Shown here: positions 16,156 through 23,747 of the stretch, piece after piece
How the letters are laid out: every line of letters starts with the position of its first letter
How positions within the stretch are numbered: position 1 is the stretch's first letter
Source: Betaproteobacteria bacterium
GTDB taxonomy: Bacteria; Pseudomonadota; Gammaproteobacteria; Burkholderiales; CAIKXV01
Length of the DNA: 34,246 nucleotides
Direction of reading: 5' to 3'
Assembly (NCBI GenBank): GCA_947458835.1
Contig: CANHBC010000014.1
Span: forward strand, 1 to 34,246
Made by a program: the position numbers and the translations under genes
Notes under the pieces: generated by a model
The model's input: the letters and a program-made list of their open reading frames with translations, nothing else
Databases searched by the model: none
Told to the model about the DNA's origin: nothing

Positions 16156-16914
16156 ATGGCTGGACAATCGACCCGGGTAGCCATCGTCACCGGTGCCGGC
16201 AGCGGCATCGGCCGCGCCTCCGCGCTCGCGCTGCTGCGCGACGGCTGGCATGTCGCGCTGGCCGGGCGCCGCCCCGACGCGCTGCAGGCTGTGGCAGCGG
16301 AATCGGGTGCCGGCGCGCGTGCGCTTGCGGTGCCCACCGACATCACCTCGCCCGACTCGGTCGCAGCACTGTTCGCCGCGGTGAAGCAGGCCTGGGGCCG
16401 GCTCGACCTGGTGTTCAACAACGCCGGCCTGAACGCACCCGGCGTACCGCTGGAAGACCTGCCGGTCGAGAAGTGGCTGGCCGTGGTCAACACCAACCTG
16501 ACCGGGGCCTTCCTGTGCACGCAGCAGGCGTTCCGGATGATGAAGGCACAGGACCCGATGGGCGGCCGTATCATCAACAACGGCTCGATCTCGGCACAGG
16601 TTCCGCGGCCCGACTCCGCGCCCTACACCGCGAGCAAGCACGGCATCACCGGCCTCACGAGGACCACCGCGCTCGACGGGCGCAAGTACGACATCGCCTG
16701 CTGCCAGATCGATGTCGGCAATGCGATGACCGAGCTGGCCGCGCGCATGTCCAAGGGCGTGAAGCAGGCCAACGGCGAGATCAAGGCCGAGCCGATGATC
16801 GACGTCGAGGACGTCGGCCGCACCGTGCTGCACATGGCCAACCAGCCGCTGAACGTGAACCTGTTCACCGTGACCATCATGGCGACCAAGATGCCGTTTG
16901 CCGGGCGGGGCTGA
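16156..16914 (+). CDS. Short-chain dehydrogenase/reductase (classical SDR)
   Basis: A 252-residue NAD(P)-dependent oxidoreductase. The Rossmann motif is [12 protein letters not shown] and the NNAG motif is LVFNNAGLN. The catalytic Ser-Tyr-Lys set appears as NNGSISAQ, then [12 protein letters not shown], with an upstream Asn in NTNLTGAFL. Substrate cannot be told; relatives act on 3-oxoacyl thioesters, sugars, alcohols and aromatic diols. GAGGGAG precedes the ATG at 16156. It follows the Bug receptor by 10 bases and probably works on whatever that receptor binds or its breakdown product. The large inverted repeat 28 bases after the stop may end or stabilise this mRNA. Confidence 0.92.
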   Translation: MAGQSTRVAIVTGAGSGIGRASALALLRDGWHVALAGRRPDALQAVAAESGAGARALAVPTDITSPDSVAALFAAVKQAWGRLDLVFNNAGLNAPGVPLEDLPVEKWLAVVNTNLTGAFLCTQQAFRMMKAQDPMGGRIINNGSISAQVPRPDSAPYTASKHGITGLTRTTALDGRKYDIACCQIDVGNAMTELAARMSKGVKQANGEIKAEPMIDVEDVGRTVLHMANQPLNVNLFTVTIMATKMPFAGRG

Positions 16915-16942
16915 ACCCGCTCCTTCACCCCGCCCCGCTCTA

Positions 16943-17009
16943 CCCCAAAACCCGGGTCAGACACGGTTTTCGCGGTTTTCAGAAACCGTGTCTGACCCGG
17001 GTTTTGGGG
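16943..17009. repeat. Perfect 27-bp-arm inverted repeat (REP-like)
   Basis: The left arm 16943-16969 (ccccaaaacccgggtcagac..) and right arm 16983-17009 are exact reverse complements over 27 bases, separated by a 13-base spacer (tcgcggttttcag). The spacer repeats the cggttt core, so an alternative smaller hairpin with the right arm is possible. The gggtcag/ctgaccc core resembles repetitive extragenic palindromes seen in betaproteobacterial genomes, some of which are linked to RAYT/REP transposases; that link is from general knowledge. No transposase is present here. It lies between the SDR and selO and could also act as a transcript end. There is no T tract after it. Confidence 0.85.
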
Positions 17010-17126
17010 CGGGTCTGGGCTCGGTCTTGACCGGATTCGACGTGCCAGGGAATACCGCTCGCGTGAGTTAAGCTGCCACGCACCGCGCCGCGTCGTGCGC
17101 CCGCCCTTCTCCCCGACAGGACGATC

Positions 17127-18587
17127 GTGTCTCCCTTCCGCTTCGACACTACCTACACCCGCCTGCCACGACTCTTCTACGCGAAGCAGCATGCCGCCGC
17201 CGCTCCTGAGCCTCGCCTGGTGCTGCTCAACCGCGCGCTCGCGCAGGACCTCGGCCTGGACTTCTCCGGCATGGACGATGTGGCACTGGCCGCGCTGTTC
17301 TCGGGTAACGCGATCCCCGCGGGTGCCGAGCCGTTCGCGCAGGCCTATGCGGGGCACCAGTTCGGCGGTTTCTCGATCCTCGGCGACGGTCGGGCGCTGG
17401 TGCTCGGCGAGCACGTGACGCCCGATGGCCAGCGCGTGGACATCCAGTTCAAGGGCTCCGGCCCGACGCGCTTCTCGCGCAGCGGCGATGGCCGGGCTGC
17501 GCTCGGACCGATGCTGCGCGAGTACGTGATCAGCGAGGCGATGCAGGCGCTGGGCATCCCTACCACCCGTTCGCTGGCGGTGGTCGCCACTGGCGAGGCG
17601 GTCTACCGCGAGCGGCCGCTGCCGGGGGCAGTGCTGACCCGCGTGGCGGCGAGCCACCTGCGGGTGGGCACCGTGCAATACGCCGCCGCGCAGGGCGATC
17701 CTGCGCTGGTGGCGGAACTGGTCGACTACGCGCTCGAGCGCCACTACCCGCACCTGAAGGACGAGGCCAACCGGGGGCTTGCGCTGCTGCGTGCGGTCGG
17801 CGAGCGGCAGGTTGCGCTGGTTGTCGAATGGCTGCGCGTGGGCTTCATCCACGGCGTGATGAACACCGACAACGTGACGCTGTCGGGCGAGACCATCGAC
17901 TACGGACCGTGCGCGTTCATGGATGCCTACGACCCGACCACCGTGTTCAGCTCCATCGACCATCAGGGCCGCTATGCGTTCGGCAACCAGCCACGCATCC
18001 TGCTCTGGAACCTCGCCCGCTTCGCCGAGGCGCTGCTGCCGTCGATCGACGCCGACGGCGAGCGGGCGGTGGAACTGGCCACCGCGCTGCTGCACGAGCT
18101 GACCGACGCCTTCGAGGCCGGATGGCTGTCGATGATGGGACGCAAGCTCGGGCTGTCCGGCAGCGAGCCGGATGATCGTGCGTTGTGCGACGACCTGCTG
18201 AACTGGATGGCACAGATGCGTGTCGACTACACCAACACCTTCCGTGCGCTGCCGGTCGCGCTGGAGCTCGATGGCCCGCCGCCGGGTGAAGCGTTCGCCG
18301 ATCCGGCCTTCGGTCAGTGGCACGCTCGTTGGCGCGCGCGGCTGGCGCGCCAGGGCGACGGGCTCGCGGTGGCGGTCGAGCAGATGCGCGCGGCCAGTCC
18401 GGCGTACATCCCGCGCAACCACCAGGTCGAGGCGGCACTGGCTGCCGGGGTCGCGGGCGACCTGGCGCCGCTGCAACGGCTGCTCGAGGTGCTTGCCGAC
18501 CCGTATTCGGAACGTTCGGGACTGGACGATTACGCGCAGCCGGCGGTGCCCGACGGGCGTGCCTACCAGACGTTCTGCGGGACGTGA
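17127..18587 (+). CDS. selO: SelO/YdiU family protein adenylyltransferase (pseudokinase fold)
   Basis: A 486-residue SelO (UPF0061) protein. In characterised members this kinase-like fold binds ATP in flipped orientation and AMPylates protein Ser/Thr/Tyr, with a role in redox stress. Landmarks: YAGHQFGGFSILGDGRALVLGE, DIQFKGSGPTRFSRSGDGRAAL, the catalytic-loop-like GVMNTDNVTLSGETIDYGPCAFMD, and PRNHQVEAAL near the C-terminus. The protein ends QTFCGT, a single Cys where eukaryotic SelO has Cys-x-x-selenocysteine. The start is GTG 17127, preceded by a weak AGG. It stands alone between the inverted repeat and a Bug receptor gene. Confidence 0.93.
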   Translation: MSPFRFDTTYTRLPRLFYAKQHAAAAPEPRLVLLNRALAQDLGLDFSGMDDVALAALFSGNAIPAGAEPFAQAYAGHQFGGFSILGDGRALVLGEHVTPDGQRVDIQFKGSGPTRFSRSGDGRAALGPMLREYVISEAMQALGIPTTRSLAVVATGEAVYRERPLPGAVLTRVAASHLRVGTVQYAAAQGDPALVAELVDYALERHYPHLKDEANRGLALLRAVGERQVALVVEWLRVGFIHGVMNTDNVTLSGETIDYGPCAFMDAYDPTTVFSSIDHQGRYAFGNQPRILLWNLARFAEALLPSIDADGERAVELATALLHELTDAFEAGWLSMMGRKLGLSGSEPDDRALCDDLLNWMAQMRVDYTNTFRALPVALELDGPPPGEAFADPAFGQWHARWRARLARQGDGLAVAVEQMRAASPAYIPRNHQVEAALAAGVAGDLAPLQRLLEVLADPYSERSGLDDYAQPAVPDGRAYQTFCGT

Positions 18588-18769
18588 TCGCGCGCCGCGC
18601 CGCGCCCCGGCAGCCGGGCGGGTGCCGGAATGCCGTATCCTGACAGGCGGGTAGCCTGCCTTCGGCGCCCGGGCGCCGCCGCGGTATGATCCGGCCCCGG
18701 GCGCACCGGTGTGCCCGCGTCCCCAGCGCAGGGACTGCCCGCCTCAATCGCCGTCCATCGGAGGTCTCA

Positions 18770-19732
18770 ATGAATACTCGTCTCGCCGTGGCGTCCCTCG
18801 CCGTGCTGTCCGCCGCGTTCGCGCCGCTGGCGTCCGCGCAGAACTATCCGACCAAGCCGTTGCGCATGATCATTCCGTTCGCGCCCGGCGGTGGCAGCGA
18901 CTTCATCGGCCGCATCGCCGCACAGCAACTGTCCGACTCGCTCGGCCACCAGGTGGTGGTCGAGAACCGCGGCGGCGCGGGCGGCTCGCTCGGCGTCGAG
19001 GTCGGCATGAAGGCCCCGCCCGACGGTTACACGCTGACCCTGATCGCAGCCAGCTATCCGGTGAACCCGGCGCTCTACAAGCTGAACTTCGACCCGATCA
19101 AGGACATCCAGCCGGTGATCCAGATGTCCCAGGGCCCGTTCCTGGTGGCGGTGCATCCGACGCTGCCGGTGAAGACGGTGAAGGACCTGATCGCGCTGGC
19201 GAAGAAGAACCCGGGTGGCTTGAACTACGCCACCAGCGGTCAGGGCAGCATCGTGCACCTGGCGACCGAACACTTCGCCAGCATGTCCGGCATCCGGATG
19301 ACCCATATTCCGTACAAGGGGACCGGCCCGGCGCTGACCGACACCATCGGTGGCCACACCCAGCTGATCTTCGGCAGCATCGCCTCCACGCTGCCGTTCG
19401 TGCGTGCGAACAAGCTGCGCCCGATCGCGGTCACCACCGCCAAGCGGATCGGCGCCGAGCCGAATATTCCGTCGATCGCCGAGACGGTGCCTGGTTACGA
19501 CGTGACCAACTGGCACGGCGTGATCGTCCCGCGCAACACGCCGCGGTCTATCGTCGACCGGATCAACGGTGACCTGCAGAAGGCGCTGTCGAACAAGGAG
19601 ATGATCAGCCGGCTGAACGCCGACGGTGTCGAGCCGGCCGGCGGCACGCCCGAGGCTTTCGGCGCGCGGATCGCCCGCGAGATCGAGCTCTGGCGCAAGA
19701 TCGTTGCACAGGCCGGCGTGAAGGCCGAATAA
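18770..19732 (+). CDS. Bug-family (TctC-like) periplasmic solute receptor, second copy
   Basis: A 320-residue receptor. The signal peptide ends APLASA|QN. Family landmarks: KPLRMIIPFAPGGGSDFIGRIAAQQL, VVVENRGGAGGSLGVEVGMKAPPDGYTL, THIPYKGTGPALTDTIGGHTQL and IPSIAETVPGYDVTNWHGVIVP. It shares the architecture of the 15153 receptor but is clearly diverged, so it probably has a different ligand. GGAGG precedes ATG 18770. A TATGAT -10-like box lies near 18684. It is monocistronic: a hairpin terminator follows 34 bases after the stop. No transport partners are adjacent. Confidence 0.93.
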   Translation: MNTRLAVASLAVLSAAFAPLASAQNYPTKPLRMIIPFAPGGGSDFIGRIAAQQLSDSLGHQVVVENRGGAGGSLGVEVGMKAPPDGYTLTLIAASYPVNPALYKLNFDPIKDIQPVIQMSQGPFLVAVHPTLPVKTVKDLIALAKKNPGGLNYATSGQGSIVHLATEHFASMSGIRMTHIPYKGTGPALTDTIGGHTQLIFGSIASTLPFVRANKLRPIAVTTAKRIGAEPNIPSIAETVPGYDVTNWHGVIVPRNTPRSIVDRINGDLQKALSNKEMISRLNADGVEPAGGTPEAFGARIAREIELWRKIVAQAGVKAE

Positions 19733-19766
19733 CCGCAGGCGCTGGCGGGCCCTGCGGTCCGCATCG

Positions 19767-19807
19767 AACGACGGGGTCAGGCCGGAAGGTCTGGCCCCGT
19801 TGTTTTT
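19767..19807 (+). terminator. Rho-independent terminator after the second Bug receptor
   Basis: The left arm aacgacggggtcag (19767-19780) pairs with ctggccccgttgtt (19791-19804) through 14 positions including two G-U pairs. The loop is gccggaaggt. The right arm runs into TTGTTTTT. It ends the plus-strand receptor transcript in front of the convergent DadA-like gene. Confidence 0.85.
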
Positions 19808-19883
19808 CCGGGCGCGGCTCAGCCGCTGCAAGACCGCCCGCCGGCGCGGGGATCGCGTCGCGCCCCGTCGGGCCTCGCCCGAA

Positions 19884-21182
19884 TCAGGCGCGGGCGAGGG
19901 TGGACGCCGAGCGGCTGGTGCGCCGGGGCAGGCCGAGGAACGCGAAGTCCACCTCGGGTTGCCGTTCGCTGACGATGTCGGCGATCGCCTTGCCCGAGCC
20001 GCAGGCGTGCGTCCAGCCGAGCGTGCCGTGGCCGGTGTCCAGGTACAGGTTGGGGATCCGGCTGCGGCCGATCAGCGGCAGGTTGGACGGCGTGGCCGGC
20101 CGCAGTCCGGTCCAGTAGCGTACCTGCGAGCGATCGCCCGCCTCGGGGAACAGCGTGAACAGCCGGTCGACGATCGCGCGGCAGCGGGTCTCGTTGAGCT
20201 CGGTGTCGTAGCCGTTCAGCTCGGCGGTGCCGGCACAGCGCAGCCGGTCGCCCAGGCGCGAGAACACGATCTTGTACTCGTCGTCGGTCAGGCTGACCGA
20301 AGGCGCCACATGCTGTGGCCCGACCGGCAGCGTCACCGAATAGCCCTTGGCCGGGTAGATCGGCACGTCGATGCCGACCGTGCGCAGCATCCGGGCGCTG
20401 TAGCTGCCCAGTGCCATCACGCAGGCATCGGCGCGCAGCGTCGATGGCGTGCCGTTGGCGTCGACCACACGCACCGATTCGATACGGCCGCCGGCCTGGT
20501 CGAGTCCGAGGATGCGCGTCTCGGTCATGAACGACACCCCGCGCGCGGCGGCGAGCTTCGCCAGCTCGATGCTGAACGTGTGCGCGTCGCCCGACTCGTC
20601 GCTGGCGGTGAAGCTGCCTCCGACCAGCCGATGGCGCGAAGCGGCGAGCGCGGGCTCGATGCGCACGCAGGCGTCCGCGTCGAGCAGTTCGATCTCGCAG
20701 CCGTGCTCGCGCATCACCTGGGCCGGCTCGATGGCCGCCTCGAACTCCCTCGGGTCGGTGTAGAAGTGCAGGATGCCGCGCGCCAGGTGGTCGTACTCGA
20801 GACCGGTCTCGGCTCGCAGCGCCTGCAGCGTCGCGCGGCTGTACAGGCCCAGGCGCACGATCTGGGCGATGTTGTGCCGGGTGCGCGAGGGCAGGCATTC
20901 GAGCAGGAAGCGCGCGCACCAGCGCCACTGCGCCGGGTCCATGCGCGGACGGAACAGCAGCGGCGCATCCTCGCGCGCGAGCCACTTCAGCACCTTCAGC
21001 GGCGCCGACGGGTTCGCCCAGGGCTCGGCATGACTGACCGAGATCTGCCCGCCATTGGCGAAGCTGGTCTCGTTGCCCGCGACCGGCTGGCGATCGACCA
21101 CGGTGACATCATGACCGGACTTGTTGAGGAACCACGCTGCAGTGGTACCGACGACGCCGGCACCGAGCACGATGACTTTCAT
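19884..21182 (-). CDS. DadA-like FAD-dependent D-amino-acid dehydrogenase / glycine oxidase-type enzyme
   Basis: A 432-residue DAO-family flavoprotein. The N-terminus MKVIVLGAGVVGTTAAWFL is the FAD-binding Rossmann motif, followed by VVDRQPVAGNETSFANGGQIS as in DadA. RYWTGLRPATPSNLPLIGRS and LYLDTGHGTLGWTHACGSGK are the FAD-contacting C-terminal segments. DadA enzymes deaminate D-amino acids (and in some cases glycine or other small amino acids) and pass electrons to the respiratory chain. The leader carries a tandem glycine riboswitch, which points to glycine as signal and possibly substrate. GGAGA lies before ATG 21182. The last 20 residues (RRTSRSASTLARA) look like an unstructured tail. 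Confidence 0.88.
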   Translation of the reverse strand: MKVIVLGAGVVGTTAAWFLNKSGHDVTVVDRQPVAGNETSFANGGQISVSHAEPWANPSAPLKVLKWLAREDAPLLFRPRMDPAQWRWCARFLLECLPSRTRHNIAQIVRLGLYSRATLQALRAETGLEYDHLARGILHFYTDPREFEAAIEPAQVMREHGCEIELLDADACVRIEPALAASRHRLVGGSFTASDESGDAHTFSIELAKLAAARGVSFMTETRILGLDQAGGRIESVRVVDANGTPSTLRADACVMALGSYSARMLRTVGIDVPIYPAKGYSVTLPVGPQHVAPSVSLTDDEYKIVFSRLGDRLRCAGTAELNGYDTELNETRCRAIVDRLFTLFPEAGDRSQVRYWTGLRPATPSNLPLIGRSRIPNLYLDTGHGTLGWTHACGSGKAIADIVSERQPEVDFAFLGLPRRTSRSASTLARA

Positions 21183-21239
21183 CGCTTTCTCCAGGGTTGT
21201 GCGGACAAGGAGGCAGCATCGATGAACCCGACGCCGCCC

Positions 21240-21495
21240 GACTGTCCGTTTACCTGAGAGATTGCGCAGTCCGGACGTTCAGGCGTCCGTGGCCACGTTG
21301 CCCCTTCGGTGGGCCCCATCCCACGCTGCGTCCGCACGACTCACATCGCCATTCGCACCGCGACCGGGCCGCTCTCCAGTCTGCCAAACCGTATCCAGTA
21401 TATGGGCCTGAGCGATCCCGGGCGGGTTGCGCCTTCGGCGGTCGGTCGCGTCCGACGGCACTTCGAATTCCATCTGCGACCGGCACTCTCCTGAA
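21240..21495 (-). ncRNA. Tandem glycine riboswitch in the leader of the DadA-like gene
   Basis: Read on the minus strand there are two aptamers. Aptamer 1 (about 21495-21385) has CAGGAGAGTG, the core CCGCCGAAGGCGCAA, and CGCTCAGGCCCATATACTGGA. After a linker of roughly ten bases, aptamer 2 (about 21380-21240) has CTGGAGAGC, the core CACCGAAGGGGCAA, and CTCTCAGGTAAACGGACAG. These are the conserved blocks of the gcvT/glycine riboswitch. About 57 bases follow before the ATG; they include GCCTCC, which could mask the GGAGA ribosome site, so translational control is plausible (inference). A promoter lies directly upstream, so the transcript would begin at the edge of aptamer 1. Confidence 0.92.
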
Positions 21496-21504
21496 TACGA
21501 TTTT

Positions 21505-21534
21505 AGTCTAAGCCGTGGGAGCGGGGGAGGTCAA
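21505..21534 (-). promoter_or_regulatory. Sigma-70 promoter for the riboswitch-dadA transcript
   Basis: On the minus strand TTGACC (21534-21529) and TAGACT (21510-21505) are separated by 18 bases. They match the -35 consensus at five of six positions and the -10 at four of six. The predicted start near 21498 falls just before the first paired block of aptamer 1. Confidence 0.65.
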
Positions 21535-21662
21535 TTGCGAACGCTGCGGCGCGAGCGCAAGGTGGCGGTGCCCAACCGCGGTCGGACACCCGCAGGTCGC
21601 TGCTGCTGTGTGCCGTTGCGCTGCGCCCGATACAAGCGCGCTGCATCGGCCTGATTCCTTCC

Positions 21663-22844
21663 TCACCCAGTGCGTGCCACTGTCCGCGCGTGCCGGATCG
21701 CCATCAGCAGGCAGGCCAGGCCGAAGGTGGCCGCGCCAGCCAGCGACCCGAACATCGCCGGATAGCTGCCGGAGAGCTGGTAGCCGACCGCGAACAGCGC
21801 CGGGCCGGCCAGCACGCCGGAGTAGGCGAACGACGAGGTGCCGGCGGTGATCGTCGCGATCTCGCGCGGCGGCGAGATGCGCGTCGCCTCGGCATGGTAG
21901 ACGCCGTTCCACCCGTAGGACGTCGCGCCGAGGACGCCGACGATCAGCGCGACCAGGGCGGGCGGCCAGCTGCCGTCGAGCCAGAACAGGGCGAGGCAGG
22001 TGGCGATCGTGCACAGTGACAGGCCGATCAGCACGGGCGGCCCGGAGCTGCGGTCGGCGAGGATGCCCCACACCGGCCGGGCGAGGCCGCCGGCGGCCTG
22101 GTAGAGCGCCAGCAGCGCCCCGGCCTCGACCAGCGAATAGCCGGCGACCAGGTACAGGTACGACACCAGGAAGGTCAGAACGCTGCGCTGGATGAACGCG
22201 AACCAGAAGCCGGACAGCGCCAGCCAGCGCAGCGCCGGCCGTCGCCAGACCATGCCGATGCCGCCGCTGCGTGTGCCGAACAGCTTCGCCTCGCGGTTGC
22301 GTTCACTGTCCCAGACCGGGTGCACCCACTGCATCAGCAGCAGCGCCGCCAGTGCGATCACGATCGCGGGCAGTACCGACCACTGCCAGCCGAGGCTCAC
22401 CGCGATCAGCGGCGCGGTCAGGCCGACGGCCACGCCGCCCAGCGGGACGCCGCTCTGCTTGACCGAGAAGATCAGGTTGCGGTGCCGCGGCGGCGTGAAG
22501 CGCACGATCACCTGCGCCGCTCCGGGGTTGACCAGCCCGAGCGCGAAGCCGCAGAGCAGCGTGGACACCGCCATGGTGGCGATCGAGGGCACCGCGGCCA
22601 GTGCCATGCCGGCCATGCTGAGCAGTGCCGCGACCTGCCCGGTGCGCGCCGGGCCGAGCCGGGCCACCATGCCGCCGCCGAAGGTCGCGCTGAGCACCGC
22701 ACAGCCGAACAGCAGGCTCACCTGGTAGCCGATCCACGAGGCGTCCACGCCGAGTGTCTGGGCGATCTTCGGCGCGACGGTCGGCAGCGTCACGTTCGCG
22801 CAGGCCGACACCGACTGCACCAGGGTGATCAGGACCACGGTCAC
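21663..22844 (-). CDS. MFS transporter
   Basis: A protein of at least 393 residues with about twelve hydrophobic segments. It begins VVLITLVQSVSACANVTLPTVAPKIA. GGGMVARLGPARTGQ is the loop-2/3 type motif. RFTPPRHRNLIFSVKQSGVPLGG and YGWNGVYHAEATRISP are shared with the MFS at 24302-25549, so the two are paralogs. Substrate unknown; relatives move small organic anions. The track's GTG 22844 begins right at helix 1. The frame stays open upstream (EHPAIDPATAASPERTD...) back to a CTG near 22916 with no other start codon, so the true N-terminus may be about 24 residues longer. No good Shine-Dalgarno was seen for either. Confidence 0.85.
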   Translation of the reverse strand: MTVVLITLVQSVSACANVTLPTVAPKIAQTLGVDASWIGYQVSLLFGCAVLSATFGGGMVARLGPARTGQVAALLSMAGMALAAVPSIATMAVSTLLCGFALGLVNPGAAQVIVRFTPPRHRNLIFSVKQSGVPLGGVAVGLTAPLIAVSLGWQWSVLPAIVIALAALLLMQWVHPVWDSERNREAKLFGTRSGGIGMVWRRPALRWLALSGFWFAFIQRSVLTFLVSYLYLVAGYSLVEAGALLALYQAAGGLARPVWGILADRSSGPPVLIGLSLCTIATCLALFWLDGSWPPALVALIVGVLGATSYGWNGVYHAEATRISPPREIATITAGTSSFAYSGVLAGPALFAVGYQLSGSYPAMFGSLAGAATFGLACLLMAIRHARTVARTG

Positions 22845-22919
22845 CCAGGCCGAGGTACGTGGGTCGGTGCGTTCGGGGGACGCTGCAGTGGCCGGGTCTA
22901 TCGCGGGATGCTCCAGGAA

Positions 22920-22944
22920 CGGAAACGGGCGCCGCAGCGCCCGT
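22920..22944 (-). terminator. Hairpin terminator after the PEP-CTERM gene
   Basis: On the minus strand ACGGGCGC-TGCG-GCGCCCGT is a perfect 8-bp stem (22944-22925) followed by TTCCGTTCC, a modest T-rich tail. It sits 27 bases after the PEP-CTERM stop and upstream of the MFS start. Confidence 0.55.
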
Positions 22945-22971
22945 CCGTCCGGTACGGAGCCCCTGCGGTGG

Positions 22972-23631
22972 TCAGTTGCGCTTGCGTGTGGCCCAGCCCA
23001 TCAGGGCGAGCCCGCCCAGGAACAGCGCGACCGCCGGCGGCACCGGGATGACGGTGGCGCCGCCCGCACGGATCGCTTCGAAGGTCAGGTTGTTCAGGCC
23101 GATGTTCCAATCATAGCCCCACTGCACCGACAGGCCGGCGGTCGAACTCACGTTGGGCATCAGCGTCCGGGTGCTGTCGACGATGACGCTCGGCGAGCCG
23201 TGGTCCCACATCACGGTGCCGGTGCCGACTTCCACCACGCGCAGCAGCGTGGCCGTCCGGCTCGGGCCGATGCCGGAAGTGCCTGCATCGTGGCTGCCGA
23301 GCTGGAACGAGAGCAGGTTCACCGAGAAGCCGGCGATCGGCGTCAGGGTGACCTCGCCGCCGCGGCCGTCGGTTTCCGCGAACACGACCGCTGGCAGGCT
23401 GCTGTAGCCGCTGTTCCAGAACGCGAGGCTGCTGGAATACGTCGTCTTGCCGGCGTCGCTGTTGAACGTACGGGTGGTGACCGAGACCTCCGGCGTAGAT
23501 CCGAAGGTCGTCACGGGGCTGTAGTCCGCGAGGGGCTGCAGGCTGGCGTAGTCGATGACCGCGGCTGCCGAGGCGGTCGAGGCGATGCCGAGGGCCAGCG
23601 TGAGCGCCGCGAGCATGCGGGCGATGGACAT
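22972..23631 (-). CDS. PEP-CTERM sorting-domain exported protein
   Basis: A 219-residue secreted protein. The signal peptide is MSIARMLAALTLALGIASTASA|AA. The C-terminus VIPVPPAVALFLGGLALMGWATRKRN is a PEP-CTERM signal in its VPxPP variant: short motif, hydrophobic helix, basic tail, recognised by exosortase (EpsH/XrtA-type). The mature part is Ser/Thr/Gly-rich with beta-strand-like repeats (SVTTRTFNSDAGKTTYSSS) and no enzyme motif that I recognise; a surface or matrix role is typical. AGGAA precedes ATG 23631; the track start upstream is not needed. No exosortase or EPS gene is in the window. The leader upstream is rich in hairpins. Confidence 0.88.
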   Translation of the reverse strand: MSIARMLAALTLALGIASTASAAAVIDYASLQPLADYSPVTTFGSTPEVSVTTRTFNSDAGKTTYSSSLAFWNSGYSSLPAVVFAETDGRGGEVTLTPIAGFSVNLLSFQLGSHDAGTSGIGPSRTATLLRVVEVGTGTVMWDHGSPSVIVDSTRTLMPNVSSTAGLSVQWGYDWNIGLNNLTFEAIRAGGATVIPVPPAVALFLGGLALMGWATRKRN

Positions 23632-23640
23632 GGCGTGTTC

Positions 23641-23723
23641 CTCGAAGTGGAGGCTTCGAGTCTGCTGCCCGGCCAAACGCTGGCGCAAGGCAGCAGTACC
23701 GCACCATTAGTCCTTTCGGACTA
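23641..23723 (-). ncRNA. Structured leader of the PEP-CTERM gene: three consecutive stem-loops
   Basis: Read on the minus strand, 83 bases hold three perfect stems. Hairpin A is UAGUCC-GAAA-GGACUA (23723-23708), a 6-bp stem capped by a GNRA tetraloop. Hairpin B pairs CUGCUGCC with GGCAGCAG (23696-23689 / 23669-23662) and has a smaller inner GCCA/UGGC stem. Hairpin C is CUCGAAG-CCUCCA-CUUCGAG (23660-23641). The 3' arm of C runs into GAGGAAC, the ribosome site of the gene ten bases ahead, and its loop CCUCC is complementary to that site. I do not recognise a known riboswitch class. A cis-regulatory RNA is inference; processed intergenic hairpins after greB are the alternative. Confidence 0.55.
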
Positions 23724-23747
23724 TTCGCCGCCTCCGGCCACGCCCGG

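Noticed and set aside
23680-23712. Sigma-54 promoter before the PEP-CTERM gene (TGGTGCGGTACTGCT on the minus strand)
   Set aside because: The GG and GC elements are one base too close and the rest of the consensus is weak.
23641-23723. Cyclic-di-GMP-I riboswitch in the PEP-CTERM leader
   Set aside because: There is a GAAA tetraloop hairpin, but the conserved GGGCAAACC and GACGCAAAGCC blocks are absent.
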